From NCBI RefSeq assembly GCF_026151335.1, contig NZ_JAMQPP010000009.1: 64,000 nucleotides of DNA. One strand, given 5' to 3'. The notes beneath the pieces are model-generated. The model had not been told where the DNA came from and did no database searches. It was given only the letters and a program-made list of their open reading frames with translations. Made by a program: the position numbers and the translations under genes. The stretch comes from Leptospira_A soteropolitanensis. Its GTDB lineage: Bacteria; Spirochaetota; Leptospiria; Leptospirales; Leptospiraceae. Positions 54,030 to 62,623 of this stretch are shown here, piece by piece (the stretch's first letter is position 1; each line of letters starts with the position of its first letter).

Positions 54030-55504
54030 AAATAGAAACCTCTCCGCTCCAAATCCAAATCGGTTCCCCAAAATCTGGAACTTTTTACAAACTTATCCCC
54101 ATCTTTCAAGAAGATGTCAAAGAAGAACTTGGGAAAAAATTCCCGATTCAAATCGAAACCAAAGTTTTTTCTGGAGAACTCGGAAAGGAATTTCGCGATG
54201 AAACAGAACAAACCATCTATCTAGGATTAGGTGAGAGAGAAAAACTTAATTTCAGAAAGTTTATCTCTCATTTTTTTAAATATGGAGAAAAAATTCTAAA
54301 TTATGATGGAATGGGTCTTGAAATTATCATCTCCAAATCCCTTTCCAAAAAGTTTTCTGCTGATCGCATCGCTTACCAAATTGCAAACACACTATTTATA
54401 GGAAGTTATCCTGTTTCTGTTTTACAAACAAAGAAAAAAGAAAAAAAGAAAGTCGGCGCCGTATATCTAAAGTTCGAAGACAAATCTGCGACTAGTCTTG
54501 CAGAATCGGGACTATCAAAAAGTAAAATTGTCGCCAAACATGTAAATGGTGCTCGTCATATCGCACATCTTCCTGCAAACTATTTTACTCCTGATGATTT
54601 TGTTTCTCGTTCTAAGGAAATTGCAAAGGAATACAAACTTTCTGTTAAAGTTTGGGACGAACCGCAACTGAAAAAAGAAGGCCTAGGTGGAATCTTGGCT
54701 GTGGCACGAGGTTCAGAACTGAATGGAAAAATGGTGATATTAGAATACAAACCGGCCAAAGCCAAAAAGAAATTTGCTATAGTTGGAAAAGGTTTAACCT
54801 TTGATACGGGTGGAATTTCTTTAAAACCACCAGGCGAAATGCATGAAATGAAATATGATATGTGTGGGGCCGCTGCCACCATACACGCGATTGGTGCCAT
54901 TGCCGCTCTCGAACTGCCGATCCATATAGTAGCTGCGATCGGTGTCGCAGAAAATATGCCAGATGGAAAAGCGATCAAACCAGGTGATGTTTATACGGCA
55001 TACAATGGAACCACTGTGGAAGTGCAAAACACGGATGCAGAAGGAAGACTTGTTCTCGGTGATGTTTTATCCTATGTTTCCAAAAATTACAAACCAGACT
55101 ATATGGTGGATTTAGCCACTCTTACGGGAGCTGTGATCATTGCCTTAGGTCATGAAGCGGCGGCCATCCTTACTAACTCTGATCCACTCCGGGATGCACT
55201 CTTCACTGCTTCGGAATCTTCGGACGACCGTGTTTGGGAACTTCCTCTTTGGGAAGAGTATGGGGAAGATTTAAAATCAGACATTGCTGATTTAAAAAAC
55301 ATCACGGGTGGTGGAAAGGGAGCAGGAACTATTTCTGCCGGGATTTTTCTTTCAAAGTTTGTAGATGAGTCAATCAACTGGGCGCATATTGATATTGCTG
55401 GTGCGGCATGGAGAAAGAAAAAATCTGGAACCCAATTCCACGGACCAACTGGATATGGTGTACGCTTGTTAGTGGATTTGGCAAACGAACTATCGAAGAA
55501 ATAA
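54026..55504 (+). CDS. pepA: Leucyl aminopeptidase (M17)
   Basis: 492 residues. M17 metal-binding set: VGKGLTFDTGGISLKPP (Lys, Asp), MKYDMCGAAATIHAIGAIA, and the signature NTDAEGRLVLGDVLSY, followed by LATLTGAVIIALG. The N-terminal 160 residues are the usual divergent M17 cap. It removes N-terminal residues from peptides in the cytosol. Coupled to the peroxiredoxin gene by a 4-base overlap. A terminator follows. Confidence 0.95.
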   Translation: MKIETSPLQIQIGSPKSGTFYKLIPIFQEDVKEELGKKFPIQIETKVFSGELGKEFRDETEQTIYLGLGEREKLNFRKFISHFFKYGEKILNYDGMGLEIIISKSLSKKFSADRIAYQIANTLFIGSYPVSVLQTKKKEKKKVGAVYLKFEDKSATSLAESGLSKSKIVAKHVNGARHIAHLPANYFTPDDFVSRSKEIAKEYKLSVKVWDEPQLKKEGLGGILAVARGSELNGKMVILEYKPAKAKKKFAIVGKGLTFDTGGISLKPPGEMHEMKYDMCGAAATIHAIGAIAALELPIHIVAAIGVAENMPDGKAIKPGDVYTAYNGTTVEVQNTDAEGRLVLGDVLSYVSKNYKPDYMVDLATLTGAVIIALGHEAAAILTNSDPLRDALFTASESSDDRVWELPLWEEYGEDLKSDIADLKNITGGGKGAGTISAGIFLSKFVDESINWAHIDIAGAAWRKKKSGTQFHGPTGYGVRLLVDLANELSKK

Positions 55505-55527
55505 CCAATTCCAAATTGATTACAAAA

Positions 55528-55553
55528 AAAGGCGGGAGATCTTTCCCGCCTTT
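55528..55553. terminator. Bidirectional rho-independent terminator
   Basis: AAAGGCGGGA (55528-55537) pairs with TCCCGCCTTT (55544-55553), loop of 6. Seven A residues precede it, giving a U tract for minus-strand transcripts of the MFS gene. It lies between the convergent aminopeptidase and MFS genes and can serve both. Confidence 0.9.
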
Positions 55554-55599
55554 CAAATGATTCCTACCGATTCACTTTTATTTGAAAACTTTCGTTTTA

Positions 55600-56817
55600 T
55601 TACTTTGTATGTTTTTTCAAAACAATTTGGTTTACACTGTACATGAGTATCACAGTGAACACAATCGCACAAGCAACCACGTATCCTAAAATATCGTATC
55701 TTTCCAAATAACCGCTAGAAGTTTGAATCACAATTAAACCCGCAACAGAAGCAGCAATTCCACCTGATATTTGTTGGATCGAAGAACTAATTGCCATGAA
55801 GGCACCACGGTCATGTAACTCGGGAACAGCGGAAGTCAATGCATTGGCAGAAATCATCCGTGCGGCGACAAAAACAAAAAGAAATGAATTTACTAAAATT
55901 ACAATAGGTAATGGTGTGATTTCCATTTTTGTGTAATAGATAATAATACAAGCCGCAATAGCTGATGCAATCACAAACATGTTATATTTTCCAATTGCAT
56001 CACTGAGTCTACCCATTAATGGACCACCTAACATAGAAACAACACCTGTCACCATATAAACCAAAGGTAAATCTTCTAATTTTACACCAAGGTTGTGAAC
56101 AGAAAATGCAGAACCAAACGGCATTAACATAAATCCGCCTGTGGCAAGTAAGGTAGTTGCAAGAAAAGCAGGTAGATATTTCGGTTGGGTTATTGTTTTT
56201 ACTAAATGATGCAATGCATGAGTATCCGTTTTGTTATCAAGGTGTGTAGTAAGAGGTTTCAAAAATATAAAAATAATGAATCCAACGGTTCCACTAATTC
56301 CTGCAATCATGAGAAATGGAGATTGCCAACCCCATAGATTGGATATAAAAATACCAATGGGTAACCCAAATACTTGGCTTGCTGCAAAAGCAGTCATAAT
56401 GAATCCCATCACCCTTCCTCTCACTTGCAAAGGAAATAAATCGGCAACTATGGCAAAGGATATGGAAGATAGAACCCCCGCAAATACACCTGTCAATATG
56501 CGAGCACCAAATAAAAAGAAATAATTCGTTGCGATTCCACAGAGAAAGGTTGCGATAACGAATCCAACATAAAAGAAAAGTAACAATTTTTTGCGATCAA
56601 AGCGATCGGCGAAACCGGCAGCTAACAATCCCGATATACCTGCACTAAAAGCATAAGCAGAGACAACAAACCCAAATTGTTGTGTTGAAATTTGGAGTTC
56701 TTTCATGACCAGAACTCCCAGGGGAGATAGAATCATAAAATCAAGAACAACTGTAAACTGCAAAAATGCAAGTAAACCAACGACAAAGACATGATACGGA
56801 GTGAACTTAAAATCCAT
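55600..56817 (-). CDS. Major facilitator superfamily transporter (arabinose-efflux-like DHA1)
   Basis: 405 residues, 12 membrane helices. Motif A-like ADRFDRKKLLLF between helices 2 and 3, repeated as GRLSDAIGKYN in the second half. The DHA1 antiporter motif lies near ILTGVFAGVLSSISFAI. The N-terminus FTVVLDFMILSPLGVLVMKEL is typical of drug or sugar efflux permeases. Likely an exporter, with unknown substrate. Confidence 0.88.
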   Translation of the reverse strand: MDFKFTPYHVFVVGLLAFLQFTVVLDFMILSPLGVLVMKELQISTQQFGFVVSAYAFSAGISGLLAAGFADRFDRKKLLLFFYVGFVIATFLCGIATNYFFLFGARILTGVFAGVLSSISFAIVADLFPLQVRGRVMGFIMTAFAASQVFGLPIGIFISNLWGWQSPFLMIAGISGTVGFIIFIFLKPLTTHLDNKTDTHALHHLVKTITQPKYLPAFLATTLLATGGFMLMPFGSAFSVHNLGVKLEDLPLVYMVTGVVSMLGGPLMGRLSDAIGKYNMFVIASAIAACIIIYYTKMEITPLPIVILVNSFLFVFVAARMISANALTSAVPELHDRGAFMAISSSIQQISGGIAASVAGLIVIQTSSGYLERYDILGYVVACAIVFTVILMYSVNQIVLKKHTK

Positions 56818-56946
56818 TCTATTTCCTTTTTCTGTAATATCACAAATATACCGCTGATTCTACAACCCAAAGCGGACATTTTAGGGACTCCCTGGAGGAA
56901 AAAAGAGGATTTTAAAAAAAACCAGAGGACTAGAATCAAACCTTCT

Positions 56947-59508
56947 TTAGCTGAAACTTTCCTTTAGCTTCAAATATTGGGGATTCTCAGGAGCAATGGA
57001 TCCAAGCCTTGAGAGAATCTTTTTAGCTCGTTCCTCATTTTTCTGTAGCCGATAACATTCTATTAAATTAATAAGATTTCGAATGTGTTTGGGATCTCTG
57101 GCTCTAAGTCTTTCTCCAATTTCGATCGCCTTACTTAGATTTTTCGACTTTCGATAGGCGTAACTTAATTGTAATAAAATTTCATTGTCCGTTACAAAAT
57201 AAGGAAATATAGATTCCAAAGATGCCACTGCCGAATCAAATTTCCTTAATAATAGCGAAATTCTTGACTTTTCCCTTAGTAAATTAATTCGGATATCATC
57301 CTCCAAGCTCTCATTCGCTAACATTCGTTCAATGTTTTGATAGGCTTCTTCTGCGTTTCCAGATTCTAATACAGCTTGGAGTTCTGAATATAAAAAATGA
57401 TCAGATCCTAAAGAATTTAGTGAATAGGAATTCATTCGTTTGCCAGAACCCATCCACTCTAACCTAAGAAGAGTTAAATCATCGGAAAAACTTCCTATCG
57501 ATTGAAGGTTCTTAACAATTTGTTCCAAATCTCCTTTTGACTCGGCGACTACTTGCAAAAATTTGGTTTCATCCTCGTTCATAATGCGAGAACCATCAGG
57601 CCCTGTTTCCAAAATCAAATCATCTCGGCCATCGGAACCAATAAAAAGAATATCTCCTTTTTCCAAAACAAAGACTCGAACCCGAACATGTCCCGCCATT
57701 CCTTTCGTACCGATTTTACGAAGTTCCAACTCGTCTTCTATAAAAGAAGCAACTCCATCTCTGTATAATACAGTCCAAGGATGTTCTGCGTTGAGATAAT
57801 AAAGCACACCTGTTTCTTCTTCGACCAGTCCAAGAACAACGGAAACAAGCATAGATCCATCAAATGATTCAAAAATAGTCTGAAGTTCATAAAAACATTC
57901 TTTGATCCATCGTTCTGGAGATTTGGACTGACTTTCTAATAATAGTTGTGTTCGTTTAATAAAAGATAAAAAAACTACACCTAACACAAGTGCGCCGCCT
58001 GCCCCTTGTATGGATTTACCCATCGCATCTCCATTAATAAAAACGAAGTATTTTTTCCCATTCAGAACAATGTCATCACAAATGATAAGGTCTCCACCGA
58101 TCTCCTTGGTTTTGCCTTTGAATTCGAACTCTTTTTTTTGTTTGATATACGACTGAATTCCAATCATTTCTGAATGGGATTTTTTGGATTCGTGCAGCGG
58201 ATCAAGAAGGAGAGAAGTTAAAAAATAATCTCCATCTTGTTGGACTTTTAATTCCTGAACACGAGTGAGCATTTCTTGTAGCTCGTTTGTCCTTTCGACA
58301 ACCTTTCGCTCTAGGTTTGCATTTAGCTCTTCTACTTGTTTGTGAACTCGCAAAAACCGATTGGCCAAAACAACAGCAATTCCTAAGACAAAAAACAAAA
58401 AACCAAATCGAGACAGATTTAAGTTTTGGATGGAAATCATTCCCGAGGCACCTATGATATCCCAAATTGCGGTGAACATTAAGAATAAAATTCCAACTAA
58501 CAACCTTTTGGCGTCTTTATTATTTTTCATTACCGCACGAATAGTTATATAAAACAACACTACGCTGAATGCTAAAACCGATCCCTGCCAAACTCGTAAA
58601 AGCACAACGGAGATGGCTCTATTGACAAAAAATTGAACGATAGCAAGTGCAATGCTAAAAACAAAATATCCTTTTGTGATGCGGCTAATTCGTTTGCGAA
58701 AAAAAGTATCAACGAATAACAAAAGCCAAGGTGGAGTGAGAAATACCACAAAGTATTCTACTTTTGTGACTGTAAATGGATCCACGTCCCAATAGTAAAT
58801 TGCCTGCGACCTGAAATACATATAAACCGATAAAAATACCGCAAATAAAGCGAAGTAAAGATTGTATTCCTCGTTTCGCCGTTTCCAATAAAACAAAGCG
58901 TGATAAATCCCCACAAAAAAGTATAAAAACAGAAGCATAAATGTAATATATTCATCTTCTACTTTTTCCAAGACCGTATAACGATCTATTGATGTAGTAT
59001 AGTCATTAAATACTTTGTAAAAATTCAACTCCTCTCCAGGTTCCGCAGCAAGTAGGATCCGAATTTCATTTTTCCCAACTTTCAGCGAATTCCTGGAAAG
59101 TTTAATAAGGATATTTCGTTTATATCCGCTTCTAACAATATGACCATTTTCTAAAATTCCGCCCGTATCGACGAGTTCCCCATTTATGTACACTTTGTAC
59201 AAATTAGATAAATTGGGAATGTGTAAGGCAAAAATATCAGCTTCCGTTTCTTTGAAATCGATTTCGGATAAAAGAAATGGTTTTACCATTGTCACTTGTT
59301 GCAAATTCCCTTCAGGGAATTCTAATTGAGATTTGATAGAAACAAGTGGTAGTGATTCCAATACAATCCAACCGGAACCCATCGGAACTTCAGACTCCCA
59401 CCAACCTTTTTTGACATTCCAGTTCTTAGTCAAATCCACTGGCAAAGCCAAGAGAGATAAAGGAAACAGAAGGAAAAAGAAACAGTAAAATCTTAAATGG
59501 AATTTCAT
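56947..59508 (-). CDS. 7TMR-DISM receptor SpoIIE phosphatase with TPR
   Basis: 853 residues. A signal peptide (FLLFPLSLLALPVDLTKNW) leads to an extracytoplasmic beta-jelly-roll sensor (about 25-180), then seven helices (about 190-395) as in 7TMR-DISM proteins. A coiled coil (NLERKVVERTNELQEMLTRV) follows, then the SpoIIE phosphatase domain (KEIGGDL, NGDAMGKSIQGAGG, IGSDGRDDL) and C-terminal TPRs (LSKAIEIGERLRARDPKHI). It shares its phosphatase and TPR halves with the protein at 18260-20656 but senses through a different N-terminus. Probably acts on a STAS protein. It overlaps the Ppx/GppA gene by 4 bases. Confidence 0.92.
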   Translation of the reverse strand: MKFHLRFYCFFFLLFPLSLLALPVDLTKNWNVKKGWWESEVPMGSGWIVLESLPLVSIKSQLEFPEGNLQQVTMVKPFLLSEIDFKETEADIFALHIPNLSNLYKVYINGELVDTGGILENGHIVRSGYKRNILIKLSRNSLKVGKNEIRILLAAEPGEELNFYKVFNDYTTSIDRYTVLEKVEDEYITFMLLFLYFFVGIYHALFYWKRRNEEYNLYFALFAVFLSVYMYFRSQAIYYWDVDPFTVTKVEYFVVFLTPPWLLLFVDTFFRKRISRITKGYFVFSIALAIVQFFVNRAISVVLLRVWQGSVLAFSVVLFYITIRAVMKNNKDAKRLLVGILFLMFTAIWDIIGASGMISIQNLNLSRFGFLFFVLGIAVVLANRFLRVHKQVEELNANLERKVVERTNELQEMLTRVQELKVQQDGDYFLTSLLLDPLHESKKSHSEMIGIQSYIKQKKEFEFKGKTKEIGGDLIICDDIVLNGKKYFVFINGDAMGKSIQGAGGALVLGVVFLSFIKRTQLLLESQSKSPERWIKECFYELQTIFESFDGSMLVSVVLGLVEEETGVLYYLNAEHPWTVLYRDGVASFIEDELELRKIGTKGMAGHVRVRVFVLEKGDILFIGSDGRDDLILETGPDGSRIMNEDETKFLQVVAESKGDLEQIVKNLQSIGSFSDDLTLLRLEWMGSGKRMNSYSLNSLGSDHFLYSELQAVLESGNAEEAYQNIERMLANESLEDDIRINLLREKSRISLLLRKFDSAVASLESIFPYFVTDNEILLQLSYAYRKSKNLSKAIEIGERLRARDPKHIRNLINLIECYRLQKNEERAKKILSRLGSIAPENPQYLKLKESFS

Positions 59509-61103
59509 AAGGTAAAAGTTTGAAACTCTAAAGATACACCATAGGTTTCTTCAAAAAGATCTTTTTTTTCTTCCACAGACCAAATTTCTAAATTAGGATC
59601 TGTACCTTTTTGGTGATACAACCGACAGAGGACTTTTCCTTTTTCATATACAGCGTCCAATCTTTCAATGATTGATTTTTCGGATCGGTCGAGGCCGTCG
59701 CCAATGCGAAGGAAGGCTGCAAGTTTTTTGACAAGGAGTTGGTCTTCAGGTCTCAGTGCCTTAAACTCTTCGTGCTTCCCTTTGGGCCCACCCTTTCTAT
59801 GATAACGAGCGATAAGAGCAATGATCTCAATTTCAGCATTGGAAAATCCCACCATTGCCTCTGAGTTTCGAATGATATAGTAACTATGTTTGTGATAATT
59901 GTGATGCGAAATGCATAATCCCACTTGATGCAGATAACAAGCTGTTTCTAAATAATCGCGTTCTAAATTTCCAAGTTGATGTAAATCCTTCAAATCATCA
60001 AACATCTGCAAGGTGGTTTTTACGACGGCAGCTGCATGTTTTTTTCCTGCGGGATAAAGATTAGCGACAGTTTTGATCGCTTTTTCTCGAATATTGTCTA
60101 GAGGCGGTAGAGTAGAATCTTTTCTGCGAAACCAAGATTCGATTGTGTCATACACAATCCCTTCCCTGAGAGCAAACTCACTCACCGTAAAGGAAAGAGC
60201 TTTGATCCTTTGTAATACTTCATCTAAAACCAAAACTCCACCAACGATGATGTCCCCTCTTTTGGAATCAAGTCCTGGAATTTTAAGCCTCTTTTTCAAA
60301 CTATCAGCATCTAAAATCTGTTTACGTGCTTCTTTAAACTGATCGATTGTCACCTCGGTTCCGTTCAATCTGTCCCTTTTTTCCATCTTTTTTTCAAGAA
60401 CTATGGAGGTCACAGAAGTGATCGTACCTGAACTCCCCACAACCATAAAGGGTTTCCAAGTTTCAATTTGCGGTAAAAAGGCAGATAAAACCGATTCAAT
60501 ATGAATCCGGCATTTTTGTATATCCGTGGCACTCAGTGGATCTTTCTTTAAATACTTTTCTGTTAACCTGATGGCTCCTAGTTTCAAACTAGTAGAAAAA
60601 AGGATCTCGCCCTTTTCTCCTACCAGAAGTTCCGTACTTCCGCCTCCAATATCAATGAGTAAGATTCGTTTGTCAAAGACCGGAAGACCCTGTAAAATCC
60701 CTAAATATATGAGGCGAGCCTCCTCGTTTCCAGAGATCACTTGGATTTGAATTCCCGTTTCCTTCTCGGCTCGGTTTAGAAATACTTGGCGGTTCTCAGC
60801 TTCCCGAAGGGCACTTGTCGCAACGGCTCGAATTTCAGCCTGATAGGAGGCAGCTAAAGACTGGAAACGTTTCAAACAAGCAAGTCCCCGATCCATTGCC
60901 TCATCCGTAATGACCGCATAATCACTGCTACCGCTCCCAAGTCTTACTGATTCTTTTTCTTTGGTAAGGTATTCGAGTGTACCATCCGGTCTTAGTTTTA
61001 CGACAACGATGTGAAAGGAATTTGTGCCCAAATCAATGGCAGCAAGGATCTTTTCCGTGCGAAATGCCTGGTTTGGTTTTCTTAAGATTTGTGAGAAAGG
61101 AAG
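59505..61103 (-). CDS. Ppx/GppA phosphatase with HD-type C-terminus
   Basis: About 532 residues from ATG 61103 (MLPFSQILRKPNQAF); a TTG at 61151 would add 16 residues, and no strong ribosome binding site chooses between them. ASKHA-fold motifs: AAIDLGTNSFHIVVVKL, and the phosphate loop LLIDIGGGSTELLVGE. The C-terminal 200 residues are helical and of HD-superfamily type (CYLHQVGLCISHHNYHKHSY). It hydrolyses polyphosphate or pppGpp. It overlaps the downstream phosphatase gene by 4 bases. Confidence 0.92.
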   Translation of the reverse strand, partial: LPFSQILRKPNQAFRTEKILAAIDLGTNSFHIVVVKLRPDGTLEYLTKEKESVRLGSGSSDYAVITDEAMDRGLACLKRFQSLAASYQAEIRAVATSALREAENRQVFLNRAEKETGIQIQVISGNEEARLIYLGILQGLPVFDKRILLIDIGGGSTELLVGEKGEILFSTSLKLGAIRLTEKYLKKDPLSATDIQKCRIHIESVLSAFLPQIETWKPFMVVGSSGTITSVTSIVLEKKMEKRDRLNGTEVTIDQFKEARKQILDADSLKKRLKIPGLDSKRGDIIVGGVLVLDEVLQRIKALSFTVSEFALREGIVYDTIESWFRRKDSTLPPLDNIREKAIKTVANLYPAGKKHAAAVVKTTLQMFDDLKDLHQLGNLERDYLETACYLHQVGLCISHHNYHKHSYYIIRNSEAMVGFSNAEIEIIALIARYHRKGGPKGKHEEFKALRPEDQLLVKKLAAFLRIGDGLDRSEKSIIERLDAVYEKGKVLCRLYHQKGTDPNLEIWSVEEKKDLFEETYGVSLEFQTFTL

Positions 61104-61250
61104 CATTTTGTATCTAACTAGCCTATCGAAAATTTTTACGGTTGAAAGCAAAAACCAGCCGAAAATTATGGGGAACGGGTAGAATTCTATTGTTTTGGTG
61201 TGAACCCACCGTAAATTCCCCCTTTCGTACTTCTTTCACCAGGATCTGAT

Positions 61251-62273
61251 ATGATATTTGATAACCTTTATGGACTTTTCTCGAACGATATGGGAATCGA
61301 TTTGGGAACCGCGAACACCCTCGTGCATGTGAAAGGACAAGGGATTGTCTTATCAGAACCGTCGGTCGTGGCAGTCCAGGCCTCTACTGGTCGAGTCCTT
61401 GCAGTGGGACAAGAAGCAAAACGAATGCTAGGAAGAACTCCTGGTGACATCGTTGCCATCCGCCCCATGAAAGACGGGGTGATCGCCGACTTCGAAACTG
61501 TGGAAAAGATGATTCGTTACTTCATCGCTAAAGTTCACAACCGCACTACATTTGTAAAACCGCGCATCGTCATCGGAGTTCCTTCTGGAATTACCGAAGT
61601 AGAAAGACGTGCCGTACGTGAGTCCGCAGAACAAGCCGGAGCTCGCGAAATCTTCCTCATCGAAGAAGCACTTGCTGCTGCAATCGGTGCCAACATCCCG
61701 ATCCATGAACCAGCAGGGAACATGATTGTAGATATCGGCGGGGGAACCACAGAAATCGCTGTGATCTCTCTGGGTGGTATGGTAATTGCCGAATCCATCC
61801 GCACCGGTGGGGACGAATTCGATGAAGCCATTGTGAAATACCTTCGTAACCAATACAACCTAGTGGTCGGAGAAAGAACTGCCGAGGATATCAAACTCAC
61901 AATCGGAAACGCATTCGCCGACAAACGTGTCGACACGATGGAAGTGAAAGGCCGTGATGCGATCTCTGGCCTCCCACGCACCCTCGAACTTGATTCCAAC
62001 GAAATCCGTAAAGCCCTCAAAGAACCAACAGACGAAATCCTAGACGGAATCAAATCGGTTCTCGAGCGCACTCCTCCAGAACTTGCCGCCGACATCGTAG
62101 AACGAGGAATCGTTCTCACAGGTGGTGGTTGCCTCCTCCGTGGTCTCGAACACTACCTCACCAAAGAAACAGGAGTTCCTGTCTTCCGTGCCGAAAACCC
62201 ACTGACTTGTGTGGTGCTTGGAACGGGTCGTTACTTGGATGAATTGAAATACATCAAACCAGGGATAAGATAA
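61251..62273 (+). CDS. mreB: Rod-shape determining protein MreB
   Basis: 340 residues. Actin-fold phosphate loops MGIDLGTANTLVHVKGQGIV and MIVDIGGGTTEIAVISLGG, the adenosine motif ERGIVLTGGGCLLRGLEHYL, and VPSGITEVERRAVRESAEQAGA. It polymerises along the membrane and guides cell wall synthesis. It diverges from the Ppx/GppA gene across about 100-150 bases. No mreC or mreD follows: the next features are a repeat, a terminator and a transposase. Confidence 0.97.
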   Translation: MIFDNLYGLFSNDMGIDLGTANTLVHVKGQGIVLSEPSVVAVQASTGRVLAVGQEAKRMLGRTPGDIVAIRPMKDGVIADFETVEKMIRYFIAKVHNRTTFVKPRIVIGVPSGITEVERRAVRESAEQAGAREIFLIEEALAAAIGANIPIHEPAGNMIVDIGGGTTEIAVISLGGMVIAESIRTGGDEFDEAIVKYLRNQYNLVVGERTAEDIKLTIGNAFADKRVDTMEVKGRDAISGLPRTLELDSNEIRKALKEPTDEILDGIKSVLERTPPELAADIVERGIVLTGGGCLLRGLEHYLTKETGVPVFRAENPLTCVVLGTGRYLDELKYIKPGIR

Positions 62274-62286
62274 GGAGTAGTTCGCA

Positions 62287-62400
62287 TTTCGATACGGCCT
62301 TCGGCCTACTCAATGCTCCGCTTTTAGGGTCGTCATCGTTTCGGTCGTTGAGTAGTCAATCGATGATGCCGAGGTCGTTGAGTAGCGAAGCGTATCGAAA
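62287..62400. repeat. Palindromic repeat element downstream of mreB
   Basis: TTTCGATACG (62287-62296) with TACTCAA (62307-62313) is complementary to TTGAGTA (62378-62384) with CGTATCGAAA (62391-62400). Two direct copies of GGTCGTTGAGTAG occur at 62343-62355 and 62373-62385, and TCATCG/CGATGA form an inner stem. It is strongly GC-shifted relative to its neighbours. It resembles the widespread intergenic repeat reading GTTTCGATACG..CTACTCAACGACC that I recall from actinobacterial genomes. Confidence 0.8.
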
Positions 62401-62433
62401 CGACGAGTATTAAAATCATTTTATATAAAACCC

Positions 62434-62467
62434 AAAGGGAACCAAGTGATGGTTCCCTTTTTTTTTT
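62434..62467 (+). terminator. Strong rho-independent terminator after mreB
   Basis: AAAGGGAACCA (62434-62444) pairs perfectly with TGGTTCCCTTT (62450-62460) around the loop AGTGA, followed by a run of ten T residues including the stem end. It closes mreB transcription about 160 bases after the stop, beyond the palindromic repeat. Confidence 0.93.
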
Positions 62468-62623
62468 GGGGCGCACATTTCCGGCTCTCCCTCGACGAGG
62501 GCGCTCGGTCGATCCGGGGCGCGGAGGATTGGTTTGACTATAAAATAAAAAAGGTCACTTCTCCAAAATTCATGACCTTTCTCTAAGGAGAGTTTTTTCT
62601 CTACTTGGAGATTCAAAATATTC
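62468..62623. other. Gene-free junction between mreB terminator and transposase
   Basis: Contains the palindrome CCCTCG-a-CGAGGG (62489-62501), overlapping the sequence GCGCTCGGTCG (62501-62511) that also occurs in element C at 45911-45921, then an AT-richer stretch leading to the transposase. A minus-strand frame here lacks any protein-like sequence. It may hold one end of the IS element. Confidence 0.5.
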
